From Sutcliffiella horikoshii (GTDB lineage Bacteria; Bacillota; Bacilli; Bacillales; Bacillaceae_I), in the NCBI RefSeq assembly GCF_008180725.1, contig NZ_VTEV01000001.1:589269-653268 (forward strand): a DNA stretch of 64,000 bases, written 5' to 3'. The number at the start of each line of letters is the position of its first letter. Position 1 is the first letter of the stretch. Made by a program: the position numbers and the translations under genes. A model generated the notes under the pieces. The model was not told the origin of the DNA and searched no databases. It saw only the letters and a list, made by a program, of their open reading frames with translations. Shown here one piece after another: positions 24,746-33,694 of this stretch.

Positions 24746-25036
24746 ATGCAAGACATGGAATATCTTTTTCCAATGATTGCGCTATTCTTGTTAGGTATGC
24801 TTGTTTTTTCTGGTGGCAGTTTAATGGCCTACCTGAACAAAAATGTTCATTTCGTCAGTGTCATCCTAACAATGGTCAGTTTTGGGATCTTTTATAGTCT
24901 GATTGCAAGAATTACCGACCTGTTGCCCGCTATCATTACGATGTCTACCGTTCTCTCGCTTTTAGGGATATGGGTTGTGAACAACTATCGTACTGTCAAA
25001 ATGGCGGCAAAAGAATTAAATAAACAAACTCCATAA
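24746..25036 (+). CDS. Small membrane protein with three spans, unknown
   Basis: 96 residues. Three hydrophobic segments are visible (about 6-27, 37-57, 60-78). CGGAGG is 2 nt before the first ATG, so the second in-frame ATG (24755) may be the true start. The C-terminus is basic and cytoplasmic-like (AAKELNKQTP). It has its own terminator. I do not recognise the family. Confidence 0.6.
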   Translation: MQDMEYLFPMIALFLLGMLVFSGGSLMAYLNKNVHFVSVILTMVSFGIFYSLIARITDLLPAIITMSTVLSLLGIWVVNNYRTVKMAAKELNKQTP

Positions 25037-25051
25037 AATAGTGTAACCCAA

Positions 25052-25083
25052 GCACATAACCACATAAGGTTGTGTGTTTTTTC
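25052..25083 (+). terminator. Terminator of the small membrane protein gene
   Basis: GCACATAACC/GGTTGTGTG stem with a 5-7-nt loop and TTTTTT. Confidence 0.8.
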
Positions 25084-25184
25084 CATCTAAAGTTGTATGG
25101 GCGGTTCGCACTTATTCCGGAGGTCAGGTTGAAAGACTCCTAATACAATAATAGTAGTTCTTAATTATCAGGAGGTTACTTTCA

Positions 25185-25640
25185 ATGAAAAACACAGAAT
25201 TATATGAAACGCATGTAAAAACGGTTGATTTGGATACGGCGGTAACATTCTACAAAAGGCTGGGTTTAGAACTTGCTTACTTTTTAGAGGACCGGAGAGT
25301 GGCATTTTTCTATTTAGGTGATGCAGAAAAGAAACAGCAGATGCTTGGAGTTTGGGAGGTAAAAGAACATGATTTTGTTCGCTCACACTTTGCTTTCAAG
25401 GTGACGCTTGAACAATTGCGAAATGTCCCGAAATTTTTACATGCAAAAGGAATTGCACTCTCCCCGAGCTTTGGGTTGGATGCAAGCGAACCCGTTGTCC
25501 ACGCATGGATGCCTGCTGCATGCTATTACTTCACAGATTCGGACGGCAATAGCTTGGAGTATCTCGCTCTACTTGACCAGGAACCCAAACCAGAATTAGG
25601 TGTCTTACATTTGAGCGAGTGGGAAAAGACTTTTCAGTAA
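25185..25640 (+). CDS. VOC-fold (glyoxalase/bleomycin-resistance superfamily) protein
   Basis: 151 residues. Two beta-alpha-beta-beta-beta modules can be seen: YETHVKTVDLDTAVTFYKRLGLELAYF with the first metal His (10), and a second module ending YYFTDSDGNSLEYLALL, whose Glu is the usual last metal ligand. The DPDGN-type turn (SDGN) is the VOC hallmark. The middle segment HFAFKV provides another His. Substrates range from methylglyoxal adducts to fosfomycin, so none is given. It has GGAGG 10 nt upstream and stands alone. Confidence 0.82.
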   Translation: MKNTELYETHVKTVDLDTAVTFYKRLGLELAYFLEDRRVAFFYLGDAEKKQQMLGVWEVKEHDFVRSHFAFKVTLEQLRNVPKFLHAKGIALSPSFGLDASEPVVHAWMPAACYYFTDSDGNSLEYLALLDQEPKPELGVLHLSEWEKTFQ

Positions 25641-25711
25641 TAAGGGCTTATTTCTAATGGGCAGAACAGGATTCTGAGGTATTTGGTTGTTATTTTGGAG
25701 GCTGTCCATAG

Positions 25712-25922
25712 CAAATGTCCGAAGATTTTTGAAAGTTGACCGAATATTTCGCAGAATTGACCGAAGTTTTTGAAAAGTTGACCGAAGTTTTTCGATAGTT
25801 GGCCGAACCAAAAATCTAAATGACCGAACACCCGGTAAAAGTTGACCGAACACCACAGCGATTTGACCGAACCTACCTGTTTTTCAAGGTTTAAATGTCC
25901 GAAGCAAGGAATTTTGACCGAA
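25712..25922. repeat. Ten-copy degenerate array, 21-bp period, core TTGACCGAA
   Basis: Cores TTGACCGAA, ATGACCGAA, TTGGCCGAA or ATGTCCGAA begin at about 25716, 25736, 25757, 25778, 25799, 25820, 25842, 25863, 25895 and 25914. Spacing is 20-22 bp over the first eight. Read on the minus strand the core is TTCGGTCAA, close to the ATCGGGCGA core of the array at 18828. Open frames across it are a by-product of the 21-bp (seven-codon) period, not a gene. It lies between the VOC gene and the convergent acyltransferase gene; the rest of 25641-26040 shows nothing else. Confidence 0.85.
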
Positions 25923-26040
25923 CCATTTTTTCACACCTATAAAGCATCTATTTTTCTTAAAACTTACAAACTGGACCCTGCACGCCCTAATGAGAATATT
26001 TCTGTTAAAAAAACAGCACCTCCCGCTAAGACCACTTCCT

Positions 26041-26084
26041 AAAAAGCCGCCCCAACAACCATAAAGGTTACAGGAGCGGCTTCA
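26041..26084 (-). terminator. Terminator of the acyltransferase gene
   Basis: Minus-strand AAGCCGC...GCGGCTT stem with inner pairing (AACC/GGTT), followed by TTTTTA. Confidence 0.75.
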
Positions 26085-26088
26085 ATCA

Positions 26089-27078
26089 TTATCCATTCTT
26101 TAACGACAAACTTTCTCTCAGATACCCAAAAGGCGTCTGAATAGCTTTAACTACATATTTATTTCCTGTTACCACTGTCACCAGGATACTCAACAACAGA
26201 AGCAACATATACCCTGCAGGTGAGTTGACCGCTTGGCCAAAGCTCGTTTCAAAGAACCACTTAATGATAAAGCCATGTAGGATATACACATAAAACGATC
26301 TACGTCCAATGCCGGTAAAGATAAATTTACCTTTAGGCACCAATGCGAAAAATGCAATGGTTACAAGCATGCTGCCTGCATATATGCCAATACGCATTAA
26401 CATATCGGTCACTGAGGAGAAAGTGTAAGTTCCATAAAGGATACTCGCCCCATCAATTCCGCCTAACCAAACGTAAATACCAGCAAACAACACGACAAGA
26501 AACGCGGAAGCATGAGCACGGTATGCACCATTTTTCAATTTTTCAAATAGGTCTGTTCTTGTTAGATAATACCCTATCAAAAAGAATGGGAAGAAATAAA
26601 ACGTACGATCCAAGCTTAAGAATCTTTCTGGGATATCTACAAAGCCGATTACAACACCAAGTAGTATCGCCAATGGAATACTATATCTCGCCTGTAATCT
26701 TCCAAACAGGGGCAACATTAGCTTCCAGGCAATCATACTCAATAAGAACCACATTGCCCATCTTGGAGTGAAGTATTCCAAAGTCATAGATGGATCAGCA
26801 TAGAGCTGACTGTAAAACAACGTATAGATAGTCTGCAAAATTAAATACGGTACTAATAATCTCGTGATAATTTTTACGTAATAGCCTTTTTTATGAAAGT
26901 TGGTACTGAAATGACCTGCTAATAGGATAAAGGCCGGCATATGAAAAATAAAGATAAAATGGTATATAGACACAAGCCACTCATCATTTGCTCGATACGG
27001 CGAAATGATATGTCCAAATACAACAAGAAAAATTAAGATAAACTTCGCATTATCAAAGAAGGAATCGCGAGTTTTCAT
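26089..27078 (-). CDS. Acyltransferase-3 family membrane protein (fucose 4-O-acetylase-like)
   Basis: 329 residues from the ATG at 27078 (GGAGG 8 nt upstream). About ten membrane segments. The N-terminal FFDNAKFILIFLVVFGHII carries the early His of the family active site; FIFHMPAFILLAGHFS is the second conserved block. GRRSFYVYILHGFI lies near the C-terminus. Members transfer acetyl groups to sugars or surface polymers from the cytoplasmic side. The YNQL-like acceptor is not known and no polymer gene is adjacent. Confidence 0.82.
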   Translation of the reverse strand: MKTRDSFFDNAKFILIFLVVFGHIISPYRANDEWLVSIYHFIFIFHMPAFILLAGHFSTNFHKKGYYVKIITRLLVPYLILQTIYTLFYSQLYADPSMTLEYFTPRWAMWFLLSMIAWKLMLPLFGRLQARYSIPLAILLGVVIGFVDIPERFLSLDRTFYFFPFFLIGYYLTRTDLFEKLKNGAYRAHASAFLVVLFAGIYVWLGGIDGASILYGTYTFSSVTDMLMRIGIYAGSMLVTIAFFALVPKGKFIFTGIGRRSFYVYILHGFIIKWFFETSFGQAVNSPAGYMLLLLLSILVTVVTGNKYVVKAIQTPFGYLRESLSLKNG

Positions 27079-27218
27079 GGTGTTCTCCTCCATTTCCAGT
27101 TATACGAAGGTATTTACCCACATTTATGCACCACATAAACATAGACATATAATCATTCGAAGAGTATAACATGAACTTGTCCGTTGGAGGAATGTAAAAA
27201 TTTCCTTTCACACCACCC

Positions 27219-27252
27219 AAAAAAACAGATGGATCCCTTCATCCACCTGTTT
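27219..27252 (-). terminator. Terminator after the HPr-like gene
   Basis: Minus-strand AAAACAGGTGGATG/CATCCATCTGTTTT-type stem (imperfect) ending in TTTTTTT. It closes the abg-like operon. Confidence 0.8.
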
Positions 27253-27266
27253 TATTAATACAACAC

Positions 27267-27530
27267 TTACAACACTTCATCCCCTTTTAAAAACCTAGTG
27301 AGCCACTCTACTGCTTCCTTTTCATCCGATCCTTCCGCTTTTACTGTCACAACACTTCCATTGGAGATTCCGAGTGACAATAACCCGAGTAAACTCTTAG
27401 CATCAATGACCTTGTTATGCCTTACTACACGTATTTCTGAAACGAAACTACTTGCTCTCTCCACAAAGTAGTGAGCTGGTTTTGAGTGAAGTCCGTTTTC
27501 AAGTGCGACTGTTATTTGCTTCGATACCAT
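27267..27530 (-). CDS. HPr-family phosphocarrier protein with intact His15 and Ser46
   Basis: 87 residues, the size of HPr. His15 sits in NGLHSKPA and Ser46 in AKSLLGLLSLGI, at exactly the canonical positions, so both the PEP-dependent and the HPr-kinase sites are kept. Arg17, usual in HPr, is Lys here. It is not Crh, which has Gln15. Gene order places it last after the abgT-like gene, 98 bp away, far from ptsI, suggesting a specialised paralogue. Its ribosome binding site GGGGGA is the 3' arm of a stable hairpin (27538-27574), so translation may be restricted. Confidence 0.85.
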   Translation of the reverse strand: MVSKQITVALENGLHSKPAHYFVERASSFVSEIRVVRHNKVIDAKSLLGLLSLGISNGSVVTVKAEGSDEKEAVEWLTRFLKGDEVL

Positions 27531-27537
27531 ATAAAAT

Positions 27538-27574
27538 CCCCCACATTACCAAATTTATATATGGTATGTGAGGG
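27538..27574 (-). promoter_or_regulatory. Hairpin masking the ribosome binding site of the HPr-like gene
   Basis: On the minus strand CCCTCACATACCA pairs with TGGTAATGTGGGG (one bulge, about 10-nt A/T loop). The second arm ends in the GGGGG of the ribosome binding site of the HPr-like gene. Confidence 0.5.
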
Positions 27575-27628
27575 TGAATGACTTCATGAATAATTTTCGT
27601 AAAATAGTACTTTTGCCTAAAACGAATC

Positions 27629-29161
27629 TTATTTAATCATCATCTCTACACCAGGTCCAATTGGGATGCCACCTAGCGCAAAAATAACAAGTAAGATAAT
27701 CCAGACACCTAAGAATATTAGGCTGTATGGCAACATCAAAGCGATTAATGTTCCAAGACCTGCTTTTTTATCATAATCTTTCATAAACGCTAAGACGACG
27801 ATAATATAGGGATTCAATGGGGTAATGATGTTAGTGGAAGAATCGGCGATACGGAAAGCCGCCTGAATGAATGCCGGATGATAATCTAGCATCCAAAACA
27901 TAGGGATAAAGATTGGAGCCATTAGTGCCCATTGCGCAGATCCACTGAAAATAATCAAGTTCAATACTGCTGCAAGAAGGACAAATCCAATGATTCCGGG
28001 AATCCCTGTCAGGTTCATGCTTTCTAGAAATCCAGCTCCGTTAACAGCAATCCAAATTCCAAGGTTAGACCAGTTAAAGTATGCGATGAATTGCGCCGCA
28101 GCGAATATAAGAACGATATAACCTGCCATATCTTTCATGGATTCTGTCATCAATTTTGGCACATCAGCAGTTTTTTTTATTTTCCCAACGGTTATTCCAT
28201 ATGCAACGCCTACTACGATAAAAAAGAATAAGGTAATTGGTACAATCGCTGTCAGGAACAGAGAAGGAACCAATCCACCGTCTCCATTTCTTAAAATGGA
28301 ATCAGGCCATAATACTCCAATTGCCAAAAGTACTAAATATGCGACTCCTGCAAAGACCGCATTTCTTAACCCTTTGCTTTCAAGAGGATTGGGTTCTTCT
28401 AGTTCCTTGTCGACTTTTCCTGTATATGTTCCAAGACGCGGCTCAATAATTTTTTCTGTAATTAAAGCACCTACTATTGCCAGGATAAATACAGAAACCA
28501 CCATAAAATAATAATTATCCACAGGTGTGACAATTAACGACTCGTCAAAAGGTTTAATAGCTTCTGTCGCAATCCCTGACAATAATGCATCGGTTCCAGC
28601 AACTATAACATTGGCTGTAAACCCCGCACCAACACCAGCGAAACCTGCTGCAAGCCCTGCAAGTGGATGCCTGCCTACTGTATAAAAGATCATCGCAGCA
28701 AGTGGCGGTACAATCACAAATGCGGCATCAGACGCAAGATTCCCTAAAATACCAGTACCAACCACAGCATAGGTGATTAAAGCTCTTGGTGCATTTAAGA
28801 TGGTTTTCTTGATACCAGCTTCAATTAACCCGACCTTATCGGCAAGGCCTATTCCGAGCATCATTGCCAAGACTAGACCTAAAGGAGCAAATCCTGTGAA
28901 GTTTGTTAGCATGGAAGTTAGGATGAATTCAATTCCTTCCCCCGACAATAAACTTTTAATGGCTAGTTCTTCTCCAGTTCCGGGATGTTCAACTGTTACT
29001 CCAAATTGGTTGACTGCAAAGGAGACTCCAATGATAAAAAGAGATAAATAGACAAATAGCATAAAAGGATCTGGTAGTTTATTCCCTAGCCGCTCGACAC
29101 CTCCTAAAAATCTATCAAGCATCGAGGTGGATTTCTCTTGCTGTGTTTGTAATTGACTCAT
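27629..29161 (-). CDS. abgT: AbgT-family transporter (p-aminobenzoyl-glutamate type)
   Basis: 510 residues from the ATG at 29161, chosen for AAGGAG at 8 nt; a longer frame starts at 29236 without a site. About 12-13 membrane segments. Typical blocks are GGVERLGNKLPDPFMLFVYL near the start, NLASDAAFVIVPPLAA in the first core, and SGSAQWALMAPIFIPM plus RIADSSTNIITPLNPY in the second hairpin core. AbgT proteins import p-aminobenzoyl-glutamate, and some export sulfonamides. It follows two M20 peptidases and a regulator, matching the abg catabolic arrangement. Confidence 0.88.
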   Translation of the reverse strand: MSQLQTQQEKSTSMLDRFLGGVERLGNKLPDPFMLFVYLSLFIIGVSFAVNQFGVTVEHPGTGEELAIKSLLSGEGIEFILTSMLTNFTGFAPLGLVLAMMLGIGLADKVGLIEAGIKKTILNAPRALITYAVVGTGILGNLASDAAFVIVPPLAAMIFYTVGRHPLAGLAAGFAGVGAGFTANVIVAGTDALLSGIATEAIKPFDESLIVTPVDNYYFMVVSVFILAIVGALITEKIIEPRLGTYTGKVDKELEEPNPLESKGLRNAVFAGVAYLVLLAIGVLWPDSILRNGDGGLVPSLFLTAIVPITLFFFIVVGVAYGITVGKIKKTADVPKLMTESMKDMAGYIVLIFAAAQFIAYFNWSNLGIWIAVNGAGFLESMNLTGIPGIIGFVLLAAVLNLIIFSGSAQWALMAPIFIPMFWMLDYHPAFIQAAFRIADSSTNIITPLNPYIIVVLAFMKDYDKKAGLGTLIALMLPYSLIFLGVWIILLVIFALGGIPIGPGVEMMIK

Positions 29162-29295
29162 TTTCCTCACTCCTTTTAGGTATAGTTCCTTTTTTGTTCC
29201 GAAAATCATTTTAATTCTTGGGTATTTTTCACTCACAACTTTCGTTACATTTATAATAAAATAAAAATTCAGTCATTTCACCCGTTTTTGAGAAC

Positions 29296-29320
29296 TGGGA
29301 AATCTAACTAAGATTTCCCA
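29296..29320. promoter_or_regulatory. Perfect 10-bp dyad between the regulator and abgT
   Basis: TGGGAAATCT and AGATTTCCCA with a 5-nt spacer. There is no T-run on either side, so it is not a good terminator. Its place, 135-165 bp upstream of abgT and just after the regulator gene, would suit an operator. Confidence 0.45.
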
Positions 29321-29325
29321 CCTAT

Positions 29326-30636
29326 TCACAGAAACGATAGCTTGTATATCTTTCTTGGTCTTCCACGGTGTCCTGATTGTTCTTCCCCGGAAACTTTTAT
29401 CAGCCCCGACCGTTCCATTTCAGTAAGTATTCGCCGTGCATTTCTTTCTGTACTTTTCAGCCAAGTCGCCAAATCTTGAGATGTTACGACATCTTTTTGA
29501 TAATAGTGTGCCAATGACTTTATTCTTGAAACGATGGTTGGGCTAATAGCAAGATCTTTCAGCTTCTCTTCCCACTCAACCCCTAGAGAGCGAGATTGAA
29601 AGGAAAGTTTTTCTGTAGGCCCAAAGAATTCAGTAACTTCCCTATCCTCATTAACACAAACAAGTGTGGATGACCCTTCTTCTCGTGCATGGTGAAAGGC
29701 TTGGCGTACATTTTCTTCTGCAGCAAGTACCGTCTCTCCAAACCCGAGTCCTAACCTTACCTTCAGACCACTTTGTACATTGATATCTTCTACCAATTGT
29801 AGCAGCGAATCTCCTTCAATATGCCACTCAAGCTGCCCTCTTGTAGTGAAGAGAAAAAAGAGCCCGTCTCCAAATTGAACAAATGAACCATTCACCTCTT
29901 CTGCAAATCGGAGCATTAATCTTTTTAATTCCAGCTCCTTGATTTTCATTTTATGAGAGTAGTGCATTTCTTCTAGGGAGGCTTTAGTATGAATGACTTC
30001 GATACCAAGAATGGCAATTTGAGATTTTCGGTATCGCAATGAATGCGCGCGTTCTATCAGTATTTCTAATGTAGACAATATCGCAAGATCAGAAGGAATA
30101 ACCCGATAACATGGGATGTTTAGTTTCTTCAGTTTTCTATAAACTGCTTGGATACAAGTAAATGCTACTTCGATTTTCTTATTTTCATATAGCTCTTGAT
30201 GAAAAGAAACTAAGTCTTCCACAGGGACAATGCCTTCATAAGAATAGGAATGAAAGTTGATTGCTTGAAGGGAGAAAAAGTTTCTATTCATATCAATTCT
30301 ATCTTGTCTGATTGTGTCAAGGCTCAAAGTCTTAAGAATCTTCTTCTCTTTTATCTGCGCCTCCAATAAGGTCCCTAGAAAGCTAGAACCATACAGTTCG
30401 GCGAATCCACCCTCATTTTTTTCAAGGAGGTTCTGTGACATTGCATACGTGAAAGGCACTTGGCCAGAAAACATCCATTGGTCGACTGACCCTTTGTTAT
30501 TATGGATTATTAATCTAATTTCATCTAAAGCTGTATAAGGAAAAGAAAAAATTTCTACATTCCTAAATTCTTTTCCGACTAACATAATTCTCTCAATCGA
30601 ATCGCTTGGACCGATAATACCTATTTTAACTTTCAC
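29326..30636 (-). CDS. Transcriptional regulator with C-terminal winged helix, abg operon
   Basis: 436 residues. The N-terminus (KVKIGIIGPSDSIERI) is a Rossmann-like sensor fold; the middle (about 215-330) looks like a degenerate GGDEF/nucleotide-cyclase-like domain with FGDGLFFLF and VRLGLGFGETVLAAEENVRQA. Residues about 370-436 carry a winged helix (DLATWLKSTERNARRILTEM) with a basic HRGRPRKIYKL tail. No phosphorylation Asp pattern of a true response regulator is clear. It lies inside the abg-like operon between the abgA-like gene and abgT, so it probably controls it. Family members in Bacillus are uncharacterised as far as I know. Confidence 0.65.
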   Translation of the reverse strand: MKVKIGIIGPSDSIERIMLVGKEFRNVEIFSFPYTALDEIRLIIHNNKGSVDQWMFSGQVPFTYAMSQNLLEKNEGGFAELYGSSFLGTLLEAQIKEKKILKTLSLDTIRQDRIDMNRNFFSLQAINFHSYSYEGIVPVEDLVSFHQELYENKKIEVAFTCIQAVYRKLKKLNIPCYRVIPSDLAILSTLEILIERAHSLRYRKSQIAILGIEVIHTKASLEEMHYSHKMKIKELELKRLMLRFAEEVNGSFVQFGDGLFFLFTTRGQLEWHIEGDSLLQLVEDINVQSGLKVRLGLGFGETVLAAEENVRQAFHHAREEGSSTLVCVNEDREVTEFFGPTEKLSFQSRSLGVEWEEKLKDLAISPTIVSRIKSLAHYYQKDVVTSQDLATWLKSTERNARRILTEMERSGLIKVSGEEQSGHRGRPRKIYKLSFL

Positions 30637-30678
30637 TTTTTCACCTCATATAAAGCGGGAATACCACACTTTTCTATT

Positions 30679-31983
30679 CTAGGATAAAGATAGAATAGAG
30701 GAGATATATACGTCAAGTGCCACTTCAAGAACCTTCTCTTCATAATCAAATTGTGGATGATGATGGCCGGCTGCAAGCGGGGTACCGAAGATAAAATAAG
30801 TGGCTTTTCCTCCTCGGTCTCTAACATGGTTGAGCATATATGCTGCATCCTCTGATGCCTTAAGTGGCATCGTCTCCATTATCTTGTTCACACGCTGGCT
30901 GCTCTTGGTTGCGTCTTCTAAGAACTCTTTCCATCCTTTTTCTGAAGATGCTTCAACCCCTTTACCCACTAGACGTATGTCACAATCTACACCATAAATA
31001 GCAGCGGAATGTTGAATGATATTAGTGGCTTCGTCCTCCATATATTGATTGAGGTGACTTGATTCCCCACGCGTTTCCAATGACATGGCCGCATGATCGG
31101 GGATGACATTTCTACCGCTACCTGCTTCAAGCGTGCCAACGTTTATTCTCGTTTCACCGTCTGAGTGCCTTGGTATACCGTGAAGGTGTAAGGATGTGGA
31201 GGCAGCAGCAAGCAAGGCGTTCCTTCCTTCTTGGGGTTCTACACCTGCATGTGCTGACTTCCCGATAAATGAAACATCGAGTTTGGATGTAGCTAGAAAT
31301 CCATGTGCAGATGCCACAACTTCTCCAATCTGCATCGGAGTAATGCCTATATGCCCACTTAAAAATACATCCACATTATCCAACCAACCTTTTGCCACCA
31401 TTGATTTTGCCCCTCTACTTCCCTCTTCTGCCGGTTGAAAAAGCAGGGTATAGGTTCCTGATAACTTTTCTTGATAGGTTGCAAGAAAAGTCGCTACACC
31501 AAGTCCAATTGCTGCATGTCCATCATGGCCACATGCGTGCATTACGTTTGAATATAAAGAGGTAAATTGCTGAGAAGTTGGAAAATGGTTTTTTAATGAC
31601 AATTTATTTTCCGATATAGGAAGGGCATCAATATCAAAACGAAGCGCGGTATGCTTACCTGGTTTTCCTGTATCAAGCGTTGCAACTAGCCCAGTATGGC
31701 CATCTTCCATTTTAGATATCCATTCTGTAGGAACCCCGTTTTTAAGGGCTCTATTTTCAGCAGAACGAAGGTCATCAGGAGTTGGAACACCCATTCTTTC
31801 TTCCGACACTAAGGCATCCTTACCCGTGTATAGAGTAAACCCAAGCTTATCGAGTTCCTGTGCAATAAAGTAGGTTGTCTCGTATTCAGTCCAACCCAGT
31901 TCGGGAAACTTGTGAAAATGTCTGCGCCAGAAAATCAAGGAATTTGACATTTTTATAATAAAATCAGAAAGCTCTATAGCCAT
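30679..31983 (-). CDS. abgA: M20 peptidase, p-aminobenzoyl-glutamate hydrolase subunit A-like
   Basis: 434 residues, against 436 for E. coli AbgA. M20D metal sites are visible: DIDALPI, HACGHDGHAA and PAEEGSRGAKS. A characteristic insert with RMGVPTPDDLRSAE-NGVPTEWI resembles AbgA rather than ordinary aminoacylases. With the second subunit AbgB it would cleave p-aminobenzoyl-glutamate in the cytoplasm; here the next M20 gene is a shorter amidohydrolase, so the enzyme may act alone or with it. It is 12 bp from that gene and 42 bp from the regulator gene, consistent with one operon. Confidence 0.78.
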   Translation of the reverse strand: MAIELSDFIIKMSNSLIFWRRHFHKFPELGWTEYETTYFIAQELDKLGFTLYTGKDALVSEERMGVPTPDDLRSAENRALKNGVPTEWISKMEDGHTGLVATLDTGKPGKHTALRFDIDALPISENKLSLKNHFPTSQQFTSLYSNVMHACGHDGHAAIGLGVATFLATYQEKLSGTYTLLFQPAEEGSRGAKSMVAKGWLDNVDVFLSGHIGITPMQIGEVVASAHGFLATSKLDVSFIGKSAHAGVEPQEGRNALLAAASTSLHLHGIPRHSDGETRINVGTLEAGSGRNVIPDHAAMSLETRGESSHLNQYMEDEATNIIQHSAAIYGVDCDIRLVGKGVEASSEKGWKEFLEDATKSSQRVNKIMETMPLKASEDAAYMLNHVRDRGGKATYFIFGTPLAAGHHHPQFDYEEKVLEVALDVYISSILSLS

Positions 31984-31995
31984 CTACTCCTCCTC

Positions 31996-33198
31996 CTATT
32001 TCTTATGGTGCAGTTTTTCCAAAGCGTTCATTGTGACCCTAACGAGCATGTTCACACCTATTGGTAGAGCTTTTTCATTGAATTCGAATTTAGGGTCATG
32101 GAGAGGTTTTTGAACTTCTCTGCCTTCTATGGCGGAGCCCAGCCAGAAGAAAGCCCCTGGATACTGGTTTAAGAATCTTGAAAAGTCCTCCCCTCCAAGC
32201 GAAGGGTCCACTGTTGGTGTTGCCTCCTCAGAACCCATTACATCCATAGCTGTTTCTTTAACAACCTCAGCCCACTCAGGTGTATTGATGGTCGCTTCAT
32301 ATCCATCAATATAGTCAATTTCTGCAGTTGTCCCCATTGCTTTTGCAGCATGGTCCACTACTTCATGGAATCTTTTTTTCACTCTTGCTTTTGTTTCTTC
32401 TTTATAGGTGCGAATGGAACCTTCTAGCGTTACAGTATCGGCAATCACATTATATCTGTATCCACCTTCTATTCTGCCGACTGTTACCACGGCTGCATCG
32501 ATAGGATTCACATTCCTGCTAACGATGGTTTGTAACATGGTCACCACGTGGTTAGCAGCTATGATGGCATCATTTGTTTGATGTGGCATGCTAGCATGAC
32601 CGCCTGAACCGTTAATGACAACTTTGAAGCGGTCGGTTGCCCCCATCATTTCTTTAGACCGGATCCCTATTTGGCCTACAGGGAGATCCGGCCATACATG
32701 TTGGCCAAAAATCACGTCAGGCACATATTCATCAAACACTCCATCGTCCATCATTGGTTTAGCACCACCATTTGGTGAGGCTTCTTCAGCAGGTTGAAAG
32801 ACTAATAGAACCGTTCCAGATAACTCATTTTTATATTCATTTAATAAAATTCCAGCTCCTAAAAGCATAGTTGTATGGGCATCATGTCCACAGGCATGCA
32901 TACTTCCTGCTTTTTGAGAGGCAAATGGCAAATCTGTTTTCTCTGTAATCGGTAGCGCGTCAATATCCGCTCTTAATGCAACGGTAGGACCAGGCTTTGC
33001 ACCTCTTATTACTCCAAGCACACCTGTCTTGGCAAACCCTGTTCTAAAAAAGATGCCATGTTTACTCAACTCCGCCTGAATTTTTTGAGAGGTTTCGTAC
33101 TCTTCACCACTAACTTCAGGAAATTGGTGAAGGTCTCTCCTAAATTCAATTAACTGCTTAAGCAATGTTTCATTTACTGCTGGTAATGTATGAGACAC
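31996..33198 (-). CDS. M20D amidohydrolase (N-acyl-amino acid/hippurate hydrolase-like)
   Basis: 400 residues. ALRADIDALPITE, MHACGHDAHTTML and FQPAEEASPNGGAK give the metal ligands; GHASMPHQTNDAI is the dimerisation-domain His block; LGGEDFSRFL provides the final Glu/Asp region. The set is typical of YxeP/HipO/AmhX-type amidohydrolases, which remove acyl groups from amino acids or benzoyl groups from hippurate. It is the first gene of the abg-like operon. Whether it pairs with the AbgA-like protein is not known. Confidence 0.85.
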   Translation of the reverse strand: MSHTLPAVNETLLKQLIEFRRDLHQFPEVSGEEYETSQKIQAELSKHGIFFRTGFAKTGVLGVIRGAKPGPTVALRADIDALPITEKTDLPFASQKAGSMHACGHDAHTTMLLGAGILLNEYKNELSGTVLLVFQPAEEASPNGGAKPMMDDGVFDEYVPDVIFGQHVWPDLPVGQIGIRSKEMMGATDRFKVVINGSGGHASMPHQTNDAIIAANHVVTMLQTIVSRNVNPIDAAVVTVGRIEGGYRYNVIADTVTLEGSIRTYKEETKARVKKRFHEVVDHAAKAMGTTAEIDYIDGYEATINTPEWAEVVKETAMDVMGSEEATPTVDPSLGGEDFSRFLNQYPGAFFWLGSAIEGREVQKPLHDPKFEFNEKALPIGVNMLVRVTMNALEKLHHKK

Positions 33199-33435
33199 CT
33201 ATGCAGCACTTCCTTTCAAGTTGTGTCTTCTATGTTTGGCGTTCTCTGATTAATGATTAATGATTAAAGGAAACATTCCTTAATTGTGCCGTAATTACAT
33301 ATTACCATAATCCTTTTTTATTTCAACAAACATTTTTTATTTTCTGTTAATTAAACACTTTCTTCACGTTCTGCATTTTACAGGAATACGCTACATAAAA
33401 GAAGTCCGAAGAGGCCATGGATCGGAGGGTTCATT

Positions 33436-33681
33436 TTGCCAGTTTCCATCATTTTCAATCAAATTAATGTTAATAGCATCAGTCAAAGTTCTGCCGTTGC
33501 CACAGGTCAGAACAACCAACCTGACTGGAGCACACAAGGAAAAATAAACATGGGGAATGGAATTGAAATAGGAGCGGTAGCAGTTACAAACCTTTGTAAC
33601 GTAGTATTTGATGCAGACGGTGTAGACACTTCTATTGCCAATCCGGAAATCAACAATCCACAACCGACCGCACAATTCTAA
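33436..33681 (+). CDS. GerPA/GerPF-like small spore protein
   Basis: 81 residues from a TTG start with GGAGG 7 nt upstream. The spacing G-x11-K-x3-G-x-G-x3-G of the segment TGQNNQ...GKINMGNGIEIG matches GerPF (FGD...SSSK...GSGSFNTG) despite low identity, and the C-terminus has the Asp-rich DADGVD seen in that family (DPDLND). GerP proteins sit in the inner spore coat and let germinants reach their receptors. The gene overlaps no other and is followed by a second member 13 bp later. Confidence 0.65.
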   Translation: MPVSIIFNQINVNSISQSSAVATGQNNQPDWSTQGKINMGNGIEIGAVAVTNLCNVVFDADGVDTSIANPEINNPQPTAQF

Positions 33682-33694
33682 AGGAGGGCTTTTT

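Noticed and set aside
25605-25856. Minus-strand frames of 83 and 65 codons
   Set aside because: They are translations of the 21-bp repeat array (a seven-codon period), with no ribosome binding site.
33391-33675. 94-codon minus-strand frame opposite the first GerP-like gene
   Set aside because: Antisense to a gene with a clear ribosome binding site and paralogues; composition is not protein-like.
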